Assembly (NCBI GenBank): GCA_015146655.1
Contig: VKHL01000135.1
Location: forward strand, 1-64,000
Length of the DNA: 64,000 nt
Direction: 5' to 3'
DNA from: Ochromonas danica
Taxonomy: Eukaryota; Sar; Chrysophyceae; Chromulinales; Chromulinaceae
Below, piece after piece: positions 31,756 through 42,729 of the stretch. Each line of letters opens with the position of its first letter. Position 1 is the first letter of the stretch. Made by a program: the position numbers and the translations under genes. The notes beneath the pieces are model-generated. The model had not been told where the DNA came from, did no database searches, and saw only the letters and a list, made by a program, of their open reading frames with translations.

Positions 31756-33716
31756 TTAATCCCACTCAGAGTTGTCGTCGTCACTGGCGCTGTCCTCACT
31801 GTCTGACCCTGCCACTGACTTGGCCTGAGCTTTCGTTAGCATGGAGGAAAGTGCTGGATTAGAAGCATGTAGCAGACCATAGCCACCTCCTCCATCATTC
31901 GCAGGAGGAGGAGGAGCAGGTGTCTCTTGTTGTCGAGGTCGTGGAGCCGCGGGTTTCACTGCTGGTCTTGATGAGATTGTCCCGGGATTGAAAGTGGCCC
32001 GTGACTCCATAGAGAGGTCACTGACCACTGAATCCGTATCGTCACTCATCAACCGCGTTGGTCTAGCACGTAGTTTGGGTATGGATTCGTCATCTTCACC
32101 GCCTCTCTTCAAACTGTTCGCATCTTCCATATCAGTGAAGCCAATAGCCAAGAGGTTGGATGGCTTATTGTTGAGAGTTTGTCGAGCATTTTGGACAATA
32201 ATAGAGTCTCGACGTTGACTTTGCTTGTCTGTCTTGCCACTTATCGCCCTAACACATCAACAACAACAACAACAGCAGAGGTTTATCAATGTGGTTGTGG
32301 TCATAATGAGACCAAATCAAAGCAAAGCAAAGTGTAAACATACTCATGTCGACGTGCTAAACGCTCCTTCAATTGGTCATGCATACTCATAGGCTTCGCT
32401 TGGTCAGCTTTTTGTTGTACTTTTCGAGCAGCCATAGCAGACTCTTCCTTGCTACGAAGCTTGGCAACACTCATTCCTTTGATAGCTGCGAATAGATCGT
32501 TACGAGGATTAGCATTACCAGTGGTAGTGCTTTCATTGTCTTGCTCGTCTTCATTAACAACCTGACTTGGTGGAGCAGGAGGTGCTGGAGGTGCTTGTTG
32601 GAATGCTGCTTGAGGAGGAGGTGGAGGGGGAGGTGGATGATTTGTGTTGGCCGCAGCAGCTGAAGGTGGAGGAGGTGGCGGTGGAGGAGGAGGAGCACCA
32701 GTGTTTGCAGCGACAGCTGCAGGAGGAGGTGGTGGGGGAGGAGGAGGAAGAGCATTGCTACCTATAGGAGCTGTAGGTGCTGAAGGCGGTGGGGCAATTC
32801 TCAACACTCCCCCACCACCTCCTCCTCCTCCTAATCCACCTTGCATAGAAGGAGCAATCGAAGGTAAATCAATCGCATTAAACTGGATATTAGCAATAAA
32901 GTCCAAAGGTAAATTTTCAGGTAAAGCTAATGCTGTCATCTCTCCCATAGAAGGTTTAAACAATAAATCCATTGTTTCAATATCAGGCAAGGCATCACCA
33001 GAGATTAACGTGACAGGTGCACTAGAGAGATTCTTATTCTTATTGTCACCATCTAATAGTCCATCTTTCTTCTCTTTACCTGTTGATTGTAAGTTATCTA
33101 AAGTACGATAATTCTTATATGGATTAATAGCACTATTAAAGAGTAACATAGAAGCAACAGATTCACAATGTGTTGGTAATGAACCTAATCCATGATCTTC
33201 CATTATAAACTCTACACGTTCTGTTGAATGACTATGCATATTTAAACGTGATGCTATAGTACAGATATCAGATGCTAATTCATTATTTCCTACCATACTT
33301 TCTATAGGATCAGCAGGTAGATAAGTGATATCATCTAAAACATCACGATAAGGTGTATTTACTATCGTTGATTGATTAAATAAGGTACCAACAGGTGGTA
33401 ATTTCTTTGGACCAGGAAATTTTGCTGTTGAAAAAATAGTAATAGCTTGATTACTTCCTTTCACTTTTTGTACTTTGAGTTGACAATGTGATACACGGTG
33501 TTTAACATTTTGTAGACGAAGATTTTCATCTTTGACACGATTATCAATACGTGAAAACATATCATCTACAATATAAGATAAATGTTGTAATGAATAGAGA
33601 AGATCTTGAATAGTCTCATCACGTGTGAGATCATTATGTGCTAGACCAATCTGATAAGATTGAGAAGCTGCGATAGGAGCACTATCATCTACTACTATTG
33701 CCACTGCTGCTGTCAT
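31756..33716 (-). CDS. WASH1: WASH1, Arp2/3 activator of the WASH complex
   Basis: Exons 33716..32344 and 32248..31756 join in frame to about 621 residues. The N-terminal WASH homology domain is recognisable (SYQIGLAHNDLTRDETIQDL, LQHLSYIVDDMFSRIDNRV, HRVSHCQLKVQKVKGSNQAI). A proline-rich region with several runs of eight or more Pro lies at about residues 290-390. A WH2 motif (RNDLFAAIKGMSVAKLRSK) and a connector/acidic tail ending SASDDDNSEWD complete the VCA module, with the conserved near-terminal Trp. WASH1 activates Arp2/3 on endosomes for retromer-dependent sorting. VPS45, another endosomal factor, is its divergent neighbour, though linkage may be chance. The poly-Gly/Ala open frames on the other strand are shadows. 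Confidence 0.95.
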
Positions 33717-34141
33717 GGAATTAAGGTAGGATGAGGAGGAATTAAGAGAAGAAGAAGAAGAAATGTGTCCTCAAGTCAGTGAAAGAGGTTGTCAATAGCA
33801 GGAATAAGAAAAGACGCGGAAGGAACGAATTGGATCTTGTTTTGATGATTGTGGCCTGTTGTCATTATCTTATTAAGTTAACTCCATGGAATCCATGGAC
33901 TATGTCTGCTGATCCCACACCCACACACATTATACATCACACAATTCTCCATCTTTATATTAATTAAACTATTTCTAAATTATCCATCATTATCTGTTGA
34001 ATAAAATAAAATGTTATCCTCATGTCTAGTCTAGTTTCCCATTGTTGGGGGTGACTTGATATGTTAATTACTACTTTTCCCACGCAATAGGAGAGAACAC
34101 ACTTGCACAGGGGCTCATACAGCAGCCCAGCCCAGCCCAAA

Positions 34142-34180
<39 letters not shown>

Positions 34181-34460
34181 GTCAGACTCAGTGCATGCAG
34201 CAGATTGGATGGGATTGGATCCTTGGCATAGTTTGTCTTGTTGGTCTTTCCTTACTGTACCTTCTTCCTTATTATTTCTCTTCTAGTTTCTACCTTCTGG
34301 GGCTTTACTATCCCTATCTCTATCTCTATCTCCATTTCTTCTTCTTCTTCCTCTGCTAATCGCTTCTTAGGTTTAGTAGAATAATAATAATTATAATAAT
34401 TACTGCTAAATTAGTTTTCCCATCAAACTGAGTCATCCTAAGATTATCATAGATATAAAA
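33717..34460. promoter_or_regulatory. Divergent spacer between WASH1 and VPS45
   Basis: This 744-bp spacer holds both promoters. Near 33871 is TTATTAAGTTAACTCCATGG, which combines the TTAAGTTAA motif with a CCATGGAATCCATGG element (33883-33898). A (CAGA)n microsatellite follows at 34142-34181. A pyrimidine-rich tract (TATCTCTATCTCTATCTCC) lies at 34314-34332, and ATAATAATAATTATAATAAT is at 34379-34400. No gene is evident. Confidence 0.5.
34142..34181 (+). repeat. (CAGA)n microsatellite
   Basis: About ten uninterrupted copies of the tetranucleotide CAGA lie in the WASH1-VPS45 spacer. Confidence 0.95.
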
Positions 34461-36240
34461 ATGTCTGCTCAACCAGGAGGAAGAAAAGATTTAATCTCAG
34501 CTGTGAGATTTTATATTGATAAGATTATCTCAGACCCTGCTATTGGAGGTGAGCTACCCTCCCCTCCCCTCCTCTCTGCTTCTTTTGTGACTGATTTTGT
34601 GTGCGTGTTTATGGGATTATTAATTAGGAATGAAAGTGTTACTTCTGGATGAAGCAACAACTAAAGTAGTCTCTATGGTGTATTCCCAAACACAAATTAT
34701 GGAGAAAGAGGTTTATCTTGTTGAACGATTGGGTAAACGTCATGATAGTATGAATCATATGAAAGCAGCAGTCTTTATTCAACCCACGGAGAGTAACTAT
34801 GAGCTCTTAGTCAAGGAATTAATTGAGCCTAAGTATAAGGAATATCATCTGTTCTTCTCTAATGTTGTTCCACAAGACATGTTAGCTCGTCTAGCACGTC
34901 TGGATGAACATGATTTAATTATGCAAGTACAAGAATATTATGCTGATTTTATGACAATTAATGAAGATTTCTTTCATTTAGGTGTTGAGAATTCATTGAT
35001 CTTGTCTTCAAATCTGTCAAGAACTTTAGAATCAGGTCAAGTATTTGAAAGAAATGTTAATGGTGTTCTATCTGTGTTACTGTCTTTGAAGAAGATTCCT
35101 TCACAGATTCGTTATCAAGGCACTTCAGATGTTGCAAGGCGATTGGCTGGGGATGTCTTAACAGCTATTGAGAAAGGTGAACCTTTTGATTATCGTCGCA
35201 CCGATGGTGTGTTGTTGTTAATTCTTGATCGTAGAGATGACCCAGTGACTCCTTTCTTAACTCAATGGACCTATCAAGCTATGGTTCATGAGTTATTAGG
35301 ATTGAATAATAATCGTGTCATTCTTCGTAATGCACCAAATATCTCACCTGAGCTTGAAGAAGTTGTGTTATCAGCAACTCAAGATGATTTCTTCCGTCGT
35401 CATCGTTATGCCAACTTTGGAGATCTTGGTGTTGCAGTAAAGCAACTATTGGATGAATATCAGAAAGTGAGTAAGAAGAATGAGAATATCAACTCGATTG
35501 AAGATATGCAATCCTTCTTGGAGAGATACCCTGACTTCCGTTCCAAGTCTATCAATGTTTCCAAACATGTGGCAGTCATATCTGAACTTTCTCGATTAAC
35601 CGACGTTTGTCAGTTGTTAGATATTTCTGAAATTGAACAAGAAATTGCCTGTTCTAACGATCGTAGTACTCACAAACAAGATGTCTTGATGAGAATTCGT
35701 AGCCCTAAAGTGAAGAATCCAGATAAGATTCGTTTAGCGATTCTTTATCTTCTTCGCTATGAATCTTATGATGATGCTCGTGAGATTAAAGGAGCCTTGG
35801 CAGAGAAAGGTGTCTCTGCTGCTCAACTTGGATTGTTGGATGCTGTATTAGATTATGCTGGGGAGAATAAGCGTGCTCCTGGCCTCTTTGGTGGTGGAAT
35901 CTTCTCCAAGCTGACCAAGACCTTCTCCTCTGTGGGTGGTGTACAAAATGTTTATACTCAGCATCAACCCGTACTTTCTGGCACTTTGCAGAACTTGGCT
36001 AGTGGTAAATTGAAAGACTCGGTTTATCCCGCAGTGTTGGGTGGAGCCAGCGCCTCTGGTGGCAACTTCCGACCAACAGAAGTCATTGTCTTCATGGTGG
36101 GAGGAGCCACCTTTGAGGAAGCTTATCGTGTTGCAGAGTTCAACGCTTCCAATCAAGGAATGAAAGTCATCTTGGGTGGATCTTGTATCCAGAATTCCAC
36201 CACTTTTCTCAAGGAGATTGGTGCAACTTTTGGGAAGTAA
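34461..36240 (+). CDS. VPS45: VPS45, Sec1/Munc18 protein of endosomal fusion
   Basis: Exons 34461..34548 and 34628..36240 join in frame (PAIGG|MKVLLLDE) to 566 residues, close to human VPS45 (570). Family landmarks are AVRFYIDKIISD, KVLLLDEATTKVVSMVYSQ, KEVYLVERL, MKAAVFIQPT, LLILDRRDDPVTPFLTQWTYQ, MVHELLGLNNNRV and the C-terminal IVFMVGGATFEEAYRVAEF. SM proteins clasp SNARE complexes. VPS45 works with Tlg2/syntaxin-16-type Qa-SNAREs in transport between the trans-Golgi network and endosomes. The reading frame is complete. Confidence 0.97.
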
Positions 36241-36563
36241 TCACTTCTGTTTTGTTCGAGATTTACGTGCGGCTAGCGACTAATGGTGGTGGCTAAAATA
36301 GATACCGAGTGGGCTCTGCACCGCCTTCATCTTACATTGCAGGGCGAAACAAAAACATTTTGTAATTCTAATTCTCATTAATGTCTTGCCCTCCAAAGCA
36401 ACTTTAGGTTGCATCTGATAATCTATAGTTAATGATACCTCAATAGCAAAACTCCATGGAGGATCAAAATCTACAGCTTGCCCGCCGAAGATTGCTCTCC
36501 TCCACTGACGTAAAATACAATCCAATCACCACAAAATGCAGGAGACCAACGAATGCGCAACTA
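36241..36563. other. Convergent spacer, one doubtful open frame
   Basis: This lies between the ends of VPS45 (+) and the CAX gene (-). A minus-strand frame at about 36280-36525 (VDFDPPWSFAIEVSLTIDYQ) is open for about 80 codons but has no ATG start and no family features. It may be chance or a relic. Confidence 0.4.
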
Positions 36564-37865
36564 TTAGGAATCGAGATCTTCATCGGTGTGGGCCCAAAAT
36601 GCCACGGCTATGATGAGATAGGCAGTCAATAAAGCCGCGCCAACGAGCCAATTTGACTTTCCATCCTTGATAGCAAATGTCACTGACACCACAGAAACAA
36701 ACAAAGTGGACGATTCAAATGCCCCAAAGTCAAGATCCAAGTCTTTGCCTCCCATCCAGCCTAGAATGACCAAGAGAGGAAGAACACAAAGAGCTACCTG
36801 GGTACTCGAACCTACAGCCACTCCGAGTGCCAGGTCTACTTTACCTTTCCAGGCAAACATGACAGCACCAGCATGTTCAGCGGCATTTCCGACAATTGGC
36901 AATATAATGGCTGAGATAAAGACACCCGAGATACCCATACTTTCAGCAGCATCTTGAATGCTGTCCGATAGAGCGTCGGATAGGACAGCGATGAAGGCTG
37001 TGATAATACCCAGCCAAATAATGGCATTCCAAAATCCCAACTCATCCTCCTCTTCTTCCTCGTCCTCTTCTTTCTTTTCATTGTTGACGGAAGGCGCGAC
37101 AGTGTTGACCTCACCAGCTTTTTCTTCATCGTGCAGGGCATTTGTCACTTCACCACTAGGCTTCTTCACCACGGAAGATGAACGTTCAGGTTCATTGATA
37201 ACGTCTTCATAAAGATGCTTATGAGACTTAAGCTGGAAGTAAAGGAATGCAAAGTATAACAAGAAAAGTATCAAGCTAACCGCGCGAGAAAGGCCCAATT
37301 GACTAAGATTATCAACACTTCCAGAATTTACCAAAATCGTTGGGAAGATGATGGACATTGTACTCAACATCAACAAGGTGGAGTTAATCTGCGCAGAGAT
37401 AGTTTGAAAGTACTGGATCTCATTCTTTATTCCACCGAAAAAGAGAGCAGTACCCAACACAAGAAGCAAATTAGAAAGCACACTACCCAACAAAGACAGC
37501 TGTACCAATCGATAGAGCCCACGAGCTAAGGCAGTAATAGCCACAATGAGCTCAGTAGCATTACCAAAAGTGGCATTTAATAATCCGCCAATTGTATCGT
37601 TGGTGTGGAGAGCTAGTTGCTCAGTAACATAGCCTAACCTCTCTGCCAGAGGGGCCAATGCGACTAAAGAAAACACAAAGGTGGCAGCATCAGGCCAACC
37701 AGCACCATAGGAAATAATCGCAATGGGTACAGCCACGAGGAGAATATTCAAAGGTCCTGTTGTACTCATTGCTATGGCACTTTGTTTGAAAGTGATGGGC
37801 TCTTCTTCTTTTTTATTATCACCATTAGATTCACCCCATTTATTATAGGATGCTTCAGTCTCCAT
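36564..37865 (-). CDS. CAX: Ca2+/H+ exchanger, CAX/VCX1 family
   Basis: The single-exon frame encodes 433 residues with about eleven membrane segments in two halves. The alpha repeats carry the signature acid residues: GGLLNATFGNATELIVAITAL (c-1) and AIILPIVGNAAEHAGAVMFA (c-2). An acidic loop separating the halves (NEKKEEDEEEEEDELGFW) is the usual CAX acidic motif. These proteins use the proton gradient to load Ca2+ (and sometimes Mn2+ or other divalent cations) into vacuoles. The cytosolic N-terminus is short, about 35 residues, so the long autoinhibitory tail of some plant CAX proteins is missing. The next gene upstream on the same strand is a P4-ATPase, but a 700-bp gap separates them. Confidence 0.95.
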   Translation of the reverse strand: METEASYNKWGESNGDNKKEEEPITFKQSAIAMSTTGPLNILLVAVPIAIISYGAGWPDAATFVFSLVALAPLAERLGYVTEQLALHTNDTIGGLLNATFGNATELIVAITALARGLYRLVQLSLLGSVLSNLLLVLGTALFFGGIKNEIQYFQTISAQINSTLLMLSTMSIIFPTILVNSGSVDNLSQLGLSRAVSLILFLLYFAFLYFQLKSHKHLYEDVINEPERSSSVVKKPSGEVTNALHDEEKAGEVNTVAPSVNNEKKEEDEEEEEDELGFWNAIIWLGIITAFIAVLSDALSDSIQDAAESMGISGVFISAIILPIVGNAAEHAGAVMFAWKGKVDLALGVAVGSSTQVALCVLPLLVILGWMGGKDLDLDFGAFESSTLFVSVVSVTFAIKDGKSNWLVGAALLTAYLIIAVAFWAHTDEDLDS

Positions 37866-38566
37866 TTTATTTATTTATTTATTTCAATATCGACTAGATT
37901 TATTTTTTTATTTCTTGGATAAAGCAGACAAGAGACAGACAGAAACAGCAGATATGCGACGGATTGGATCTTTCTCACTTGATTGATTTTTACTTTTGTT
38001 CCACAATTAGATCTTTTTTAATTGCTATCCAAACTAAATATGGATATTATAGTCTATTTATGTGAAAATAAATTTTCTCTCTCTTGTTCCTTCTCGTTAT
38101 ATTCCGAGTCAGATCCAAGATGATTGATAATGAAGGTCAGGGTCAAGGAGATACAGTGAGAGAGGGAGTAATCCTCTAACGTAAATGGGTGGAAGAATGG
38201 GAAGGGCTAAAGCTTTCCTATTCCAGATTCTGTGGCTTGCCTACTGGGCCTTTGGTTGAGAGGAAATGAGATTGCAAAGAACTCGAGAGGAATTTGCAGC
38301 ACCCAGTGGGCGGTGGCAGTTAGAGCTCCAGCTGCTCAGTCTGTCAGTGCTGTGGTGAAGGAAGACCGGAACAGTCAGTCAGTCAGTACTCCCTCTCTGT
38401 GCTCTGTGCACTTTCTGCTCATACTTTAACTTAAAGAATACGCCATGAGAGGGAGCACCTATTGAAATACAGAGTTGGTAGGGGGCATAAATGAATAGTT
38501 GGTAATGTTTTAACATTGACACAAGGTTTACAACTAATCAAACTTCCACCATACTAACCTACAATA
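37866..38566. promoter_or_regulatory. Upstream region of CAX and 3' flank of the flippase gene
   Basis: A (TTTA)n-like stretch (ATTTATTTATTTATTT, 37868-37883) lies just upstream of the CAX start and probably falls in its leader. The rest has short (CAGA/TCAG)-type runs, such as CAGTCAGTCAGTCAGTAC near 38373-38390. I see no supported gene; the small plus-strand frame at 38232-38429 has no protein-like features. Confidence 0.45.
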
Positions 38567-41500
38567 TCATATCATGTTTAGCTCACCAGTCAATGGGCTG
38601 GTTGTGGGATTCATCAATGCTTCATTCATCTTGGAGAGATTACCATTGCTGCTAACACTGGGGCAATTACTTAAATGGATGCCCTGCTGTTCCGTGCTAA
38701 CACGTGCACTCTCGGTGCGTTCAAGACTGCGCAGCTTCTCCAGCAGAACATCCCTTGAGCTTGGGTCGACATGCTGCCAAAACACATCAGCGGCATAGTC
38801 GGAGATAACCAGGAGGATGGGAACAATGACAATCGAGAGCCAGAACAAAGGTTGATTAAAGGCCAATGGGGTGACATTGAACCAATCAACTGAAGGGAAA
38901 ACTCCATATAACCAAATAAAGAGGAAGTATCCACAGAAAGACAGAATCCAAACCGCCCAAAATATGAAGTTGGGTGTAACAGACATTACAACCACCTTGT
39001 ACTGCATGGCAACAATGATAGTTGTATAAATCAGCAAGCCGCCAGCATACAATCCAAGTTCAGAACCAGATCCAACTTGGTTTAGACCTGTACCAAAGAT
39101 ATCAAAGGTCCAATAACCATCCTCGGGAAATACCCATGTTGGACCACTGACAAATCGTGTAGTCACAACAAAGAGAATAAGACCTTGGATGAAAGCGAAG
39201 ACACACCATTTGGCCATGCTTTTGATGTTAAGCATCTCTCCCAATCGACCCGTTGCATAGGCTTCATAGGGAAACTTCAGTATCTCGCTGCGAGGCACGT
39301 CGAAGTCCATAGCTCCAATTGCCAGCACAGGTAGACCAAGATAGAAATTGAATCCAGAAAAGACAATGGAGTCTAACGGAATCGTACCAGAGAAACCAGA
39401 GTATGCACAGTAATAAAATAGAACAGAGACAAGCAGCAGATTTTTGTAGAAAGAGTACAACACCAACTTTGAGCATCGAATGTAATTATATCGTCCATGG
39501 TAAAATAGCAGATTAGTGATGAATCGGAATTGGGCCACAGCAAAATCTGCAGCGTTGGCTGCATGTCTTCCTTCTCTTCCACTAATTCCCACTCCCACTC
39601 TGCTCTCATGGATCATACCTACATCATTGGCTCCATCGCCAATACCTAAGGTCACAGGGTTGCCTGGTGCAGTCTTCACCATGCGAACCAATGCAGCCTT
39701 TTGCAGGGGACTGACTCTACAAGCAATTACAACCGGCACAAACTGCACAATTTCAACAAATTTGGTTCTCAAATCCTCGGCATTCCACAAGCTATCCAGA
39801 GATATGCCATCCACGATAAGGGCGAGCTCTTTTTCATTAGAATTCACCGACACGTGCTTCCGCGTCTCGCTCAAAACTTTTTGGTGCAACTCCAATATTC
39901 TCTCGCGAAGAGAATTATCCGCCAAATTGAGTACTCGTTCAATCTGGTGTTTCTCTGGCTTTACTAATGCACACTTCTTGCCGATCGCTATTGCAGTCTC
40001 AGCTTTGTCACCTGTAATCATCCATACATTGATTCCAGCAGCATGCATGAGACTGATGGCTTCGGGAACTCCATCCTGAAGCTCATCTTCGATTCCTAAC
40101 GCTCCCAGCAAAATCATATTTTGCTCAATATCTTCGGCTGCCTTTTGCATTGCCTCTGATCTTCCTGCAATCACGGTAGATGCTTTTTCGTAAACAGCAA
40201 GCCACCGTGACAATTCTTCTTGGGAAACTTCACGATACGCTGCGGCCAATGTTCGCAGACCCGTATTAGCGAAGAGATTAATGTGTGCCTTGCAATACTC
40301 AGCATTAGGAGCTCCTTCTATATCCGCGCAACGCCGCAATATGGAGGAATCTGCTCCTTTACACAATAAGTAAATCTTGTTGGGAACTTTCTCTCCACTA
40401 TTCCCCGAGTTCAATACCCTGATCAATATCGACATCATTTTTCGATCACTATCAAACTCATTCACAGCTAAGATTTCCACTCTTTCTTCAACGTTACCAG
40501 GTAGAGGATTGGAGAAATACTTGCCCAAGCCTTGAGAAACAATTTCATGGCTTGACCGACTGCGAAGAAGTACTCCACAATGCTGAGCAGCAGCAAGAAT
40601 CAAAGCGACTTCATCGGGCGACTCAGCCTGCAACCTGTCCTCCAATTCTTTGGCGTCGTGAATGGTATCGTCGTTATTGGCTTGGTCATTTTCATTCGAC
40701 CCAGGCATGATCATTCCGGTGTTGCAATACACCAAGACACGCATGAAGTGCAGCATCAAATTCTTTTCAAAGTCCTTCATTGGCGCACCGTTAAATGCCC
40801 TACCATCCAAGGAACGACCGACAGTCTGCACTTGACTAATACTGGAATAATACTCAGAGGTTCCTTCTGGGCCTTTTCCTTTTGGGGTGTCTATTTCGCT
40901 CTCTGAACCTCCAGCATTGTATTGACCATAAACACGATTACAAATCGATAAACACTGAACGATCATCTGATTCTTGGTGAGTGTGCCCGTTTTATCAGAG
41001 AGGACGTATTGCACTTGACCAAGATCGGCACACATTCCTGAACTGTTGCATTCAGCAGGAGTATCCGTAGCTTCATCATACACTTCCAAATCAGTACATA
41101 AGAAATAAGACTGGCAGATGTACACCATTTCTAAGGAGACATACATCGAAATACACACGAAATTATTGTATAGAGTGGCGAAAGTGAAGAAAGTCAACCC
41201 CGAGGTTGGGTATGCACTCTCACAGCCTCCACCTTGAGGATATGAAGATTTAAGGTCATCTTCGTGAAGACATAAATAAGACGCATCATTTTCATTTGAT
41301 TCCCAAATGATGCCAAAAATCATGGAGACAATGCAAACAAATATCATACAAGTGATAGATACCACAAGAGTGCGGTTGACTATTCGATCGATTGAAGAAA
41401 GCTTGGAAGGCGGCCGCTTGGAGTTCATGGAGAGCTTCGTATCTGCTCCAGTATAGACGGCCGTGCAAATACACCATTCTGTTGCACGCAGGATACTGCC

Positions 41501-42419
41501 TCTCAACATTAAGTTTTTCTCATTGAGAGCAACTTGCTTGGAGCTCTCTGTTACGTTGGTAACATCCACAATGGGAGGTTGAACAGATCCACTAAATTTA
41601 TGAATAGAAGGTGTAGGAAGTTCAGCCTTAATTGTGCATCTTAAGAAAGCAAGAATGAGAATGAGCAAAAGATTTCAACAACCAAGCTTTCCAAAACACT
41701 AACCTCAAACTTTCAATACTGCCCACAACTTTGGAGCGATCACTTGGTATTTCGAAGTCAGTATCCGCACCTGACAGATGATGAATTGCAGCTAAAGAAG
41801 AAACTTTCATCTTCAGGTTGGTCTCTCCATCAATCGCAGCTGTTTCCACATAGCAACATTTACCCGAGATACCCCCTGACATGAGCACTAAGACATCTGC
41901 TGGTAGCTCTTCATCTGCAAAAACTACCAAGACATCTCCAACTTGGATGTCCTTCCATAGCTTTGTGAAAATGGTGCCATCAGGAGCGAGCCCATGTGTC
42001 AAACGGTTATTAACACGAGCATCTGCTTGATGACGTTTAAAGTCTTCAATACCTTCTTTGATGATTGAAATGAAAACTACAATCATCATCGGTGCTAAGA
42101 TACCAGCTGGTTCAATGGCACTATCGAAATAACTGGTTTCACTTCCTATTAACGCAATAATTCCAATTACCAAGAAATACACATTTGCTAAACGTCGAAA
42201 TTGTTCAAGCAAACTCTTTGGTAAGAAATTAATTAAAGTGTATCTACTGGAGACAATGACATTAGGAGGGTAAATGGAAGACTTAGGTTTTGATGAAGGT
42301 AACGATTCTTCATCGGAGAAAAGTGTAAAGATTCTCTCTTTCACATTAGGATCGCCACGGGGATGATGATGTCTTCCAAAATTCATACTTAATAAAGGCT
42401 GCTTAATTTCGTCTGACAT
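38567..42419 (-). CDS. P4-type ATPase, phospholipid flippase
   Basis: Exons 42419..41704 and 41639..38567 join in frame across a 64-bp intron (ESLR|CTIKAEL) to 1262 residues. The actuator domain has DGETNLK in place of the TGE(S) of cation pumps, a P4 signature. The phosphorylation site is VLSDKTGTLTKNQM, the nucleotide-binding domain has LLCKGADSSIL, and the hinge has GDGANDVGMIHESRVGVGI. Ten membrane segments are expected: two at residues about 65-115, two near 330-400 and six in the C-terminal third. The N-terminus (ERIFTLF...YPPNVIVSSRYTLINFLPKSLLEQFRRLANVYFL) is also typical. P4-ATPases move aminophospholipids to the cytosolic leaflet of Golgi, endosome or plasma membranes, mostly with a CDC50 subunit, which is not encoded here. 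Confidence 0.96.
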
Positions 42420-42594
42420 ATATCATACTAAGGAAAATAATTCCTCCTATAATAATGCTTCTTTCAAACGAAGAAGTAATGGGATTTTGGGAAAGGATGG
42501 AAATGAGCAAAGCAATCCTATCAAACCCTTCTGCTTGTCGCACTTGCTGGGACGATGTCGTTCATCAATTGGCACAGTCCCGGATTGAGGTCGA

Positions 42595-42640
42595 GGGTTA
42601 ACTTCACAGTGATGGTCAAGTTAACCACAGACATTCCACG
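42595..42640. promoter_or_regulatory. Divergent promoter with inverted GTTAACTT / AAGTTAAC
   Basis: GGGTTAACTTCAC (42596-42608) and GTCAAGTTAACCAC (42615-42628) form an inverted pair between the flippase gene (starts 42419, minus) and the first histidine kinase (plus). They share the AAGTTAAC core of the recurring divergent-promoter motif. Confidence 0.45.
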
Positions 42641-42729
42641 CATTGTAATAATATGTCAAAATATGGAGATGAATGCTTGACATCAATCTACTATACTGTC
42701 AACCAAAGAAGACAAATTTGAAATTTAAT

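Noticed and set aside
32567-33111. Poly-Gly/Ala/Val frames opposite WASH1
   Set aside because: Antisense of the poly-proline region.
36280-36525. Minus-strand 80-codon open frame
   Set aside because: No ATG at its start, no homology recognised, and it sits in the 3' flanks of two convergent genes.
38232-38429. Plus-strand 65-codon frame
   Set aside because: No protein-like features; lies in the 3' flank of the flippase gene.
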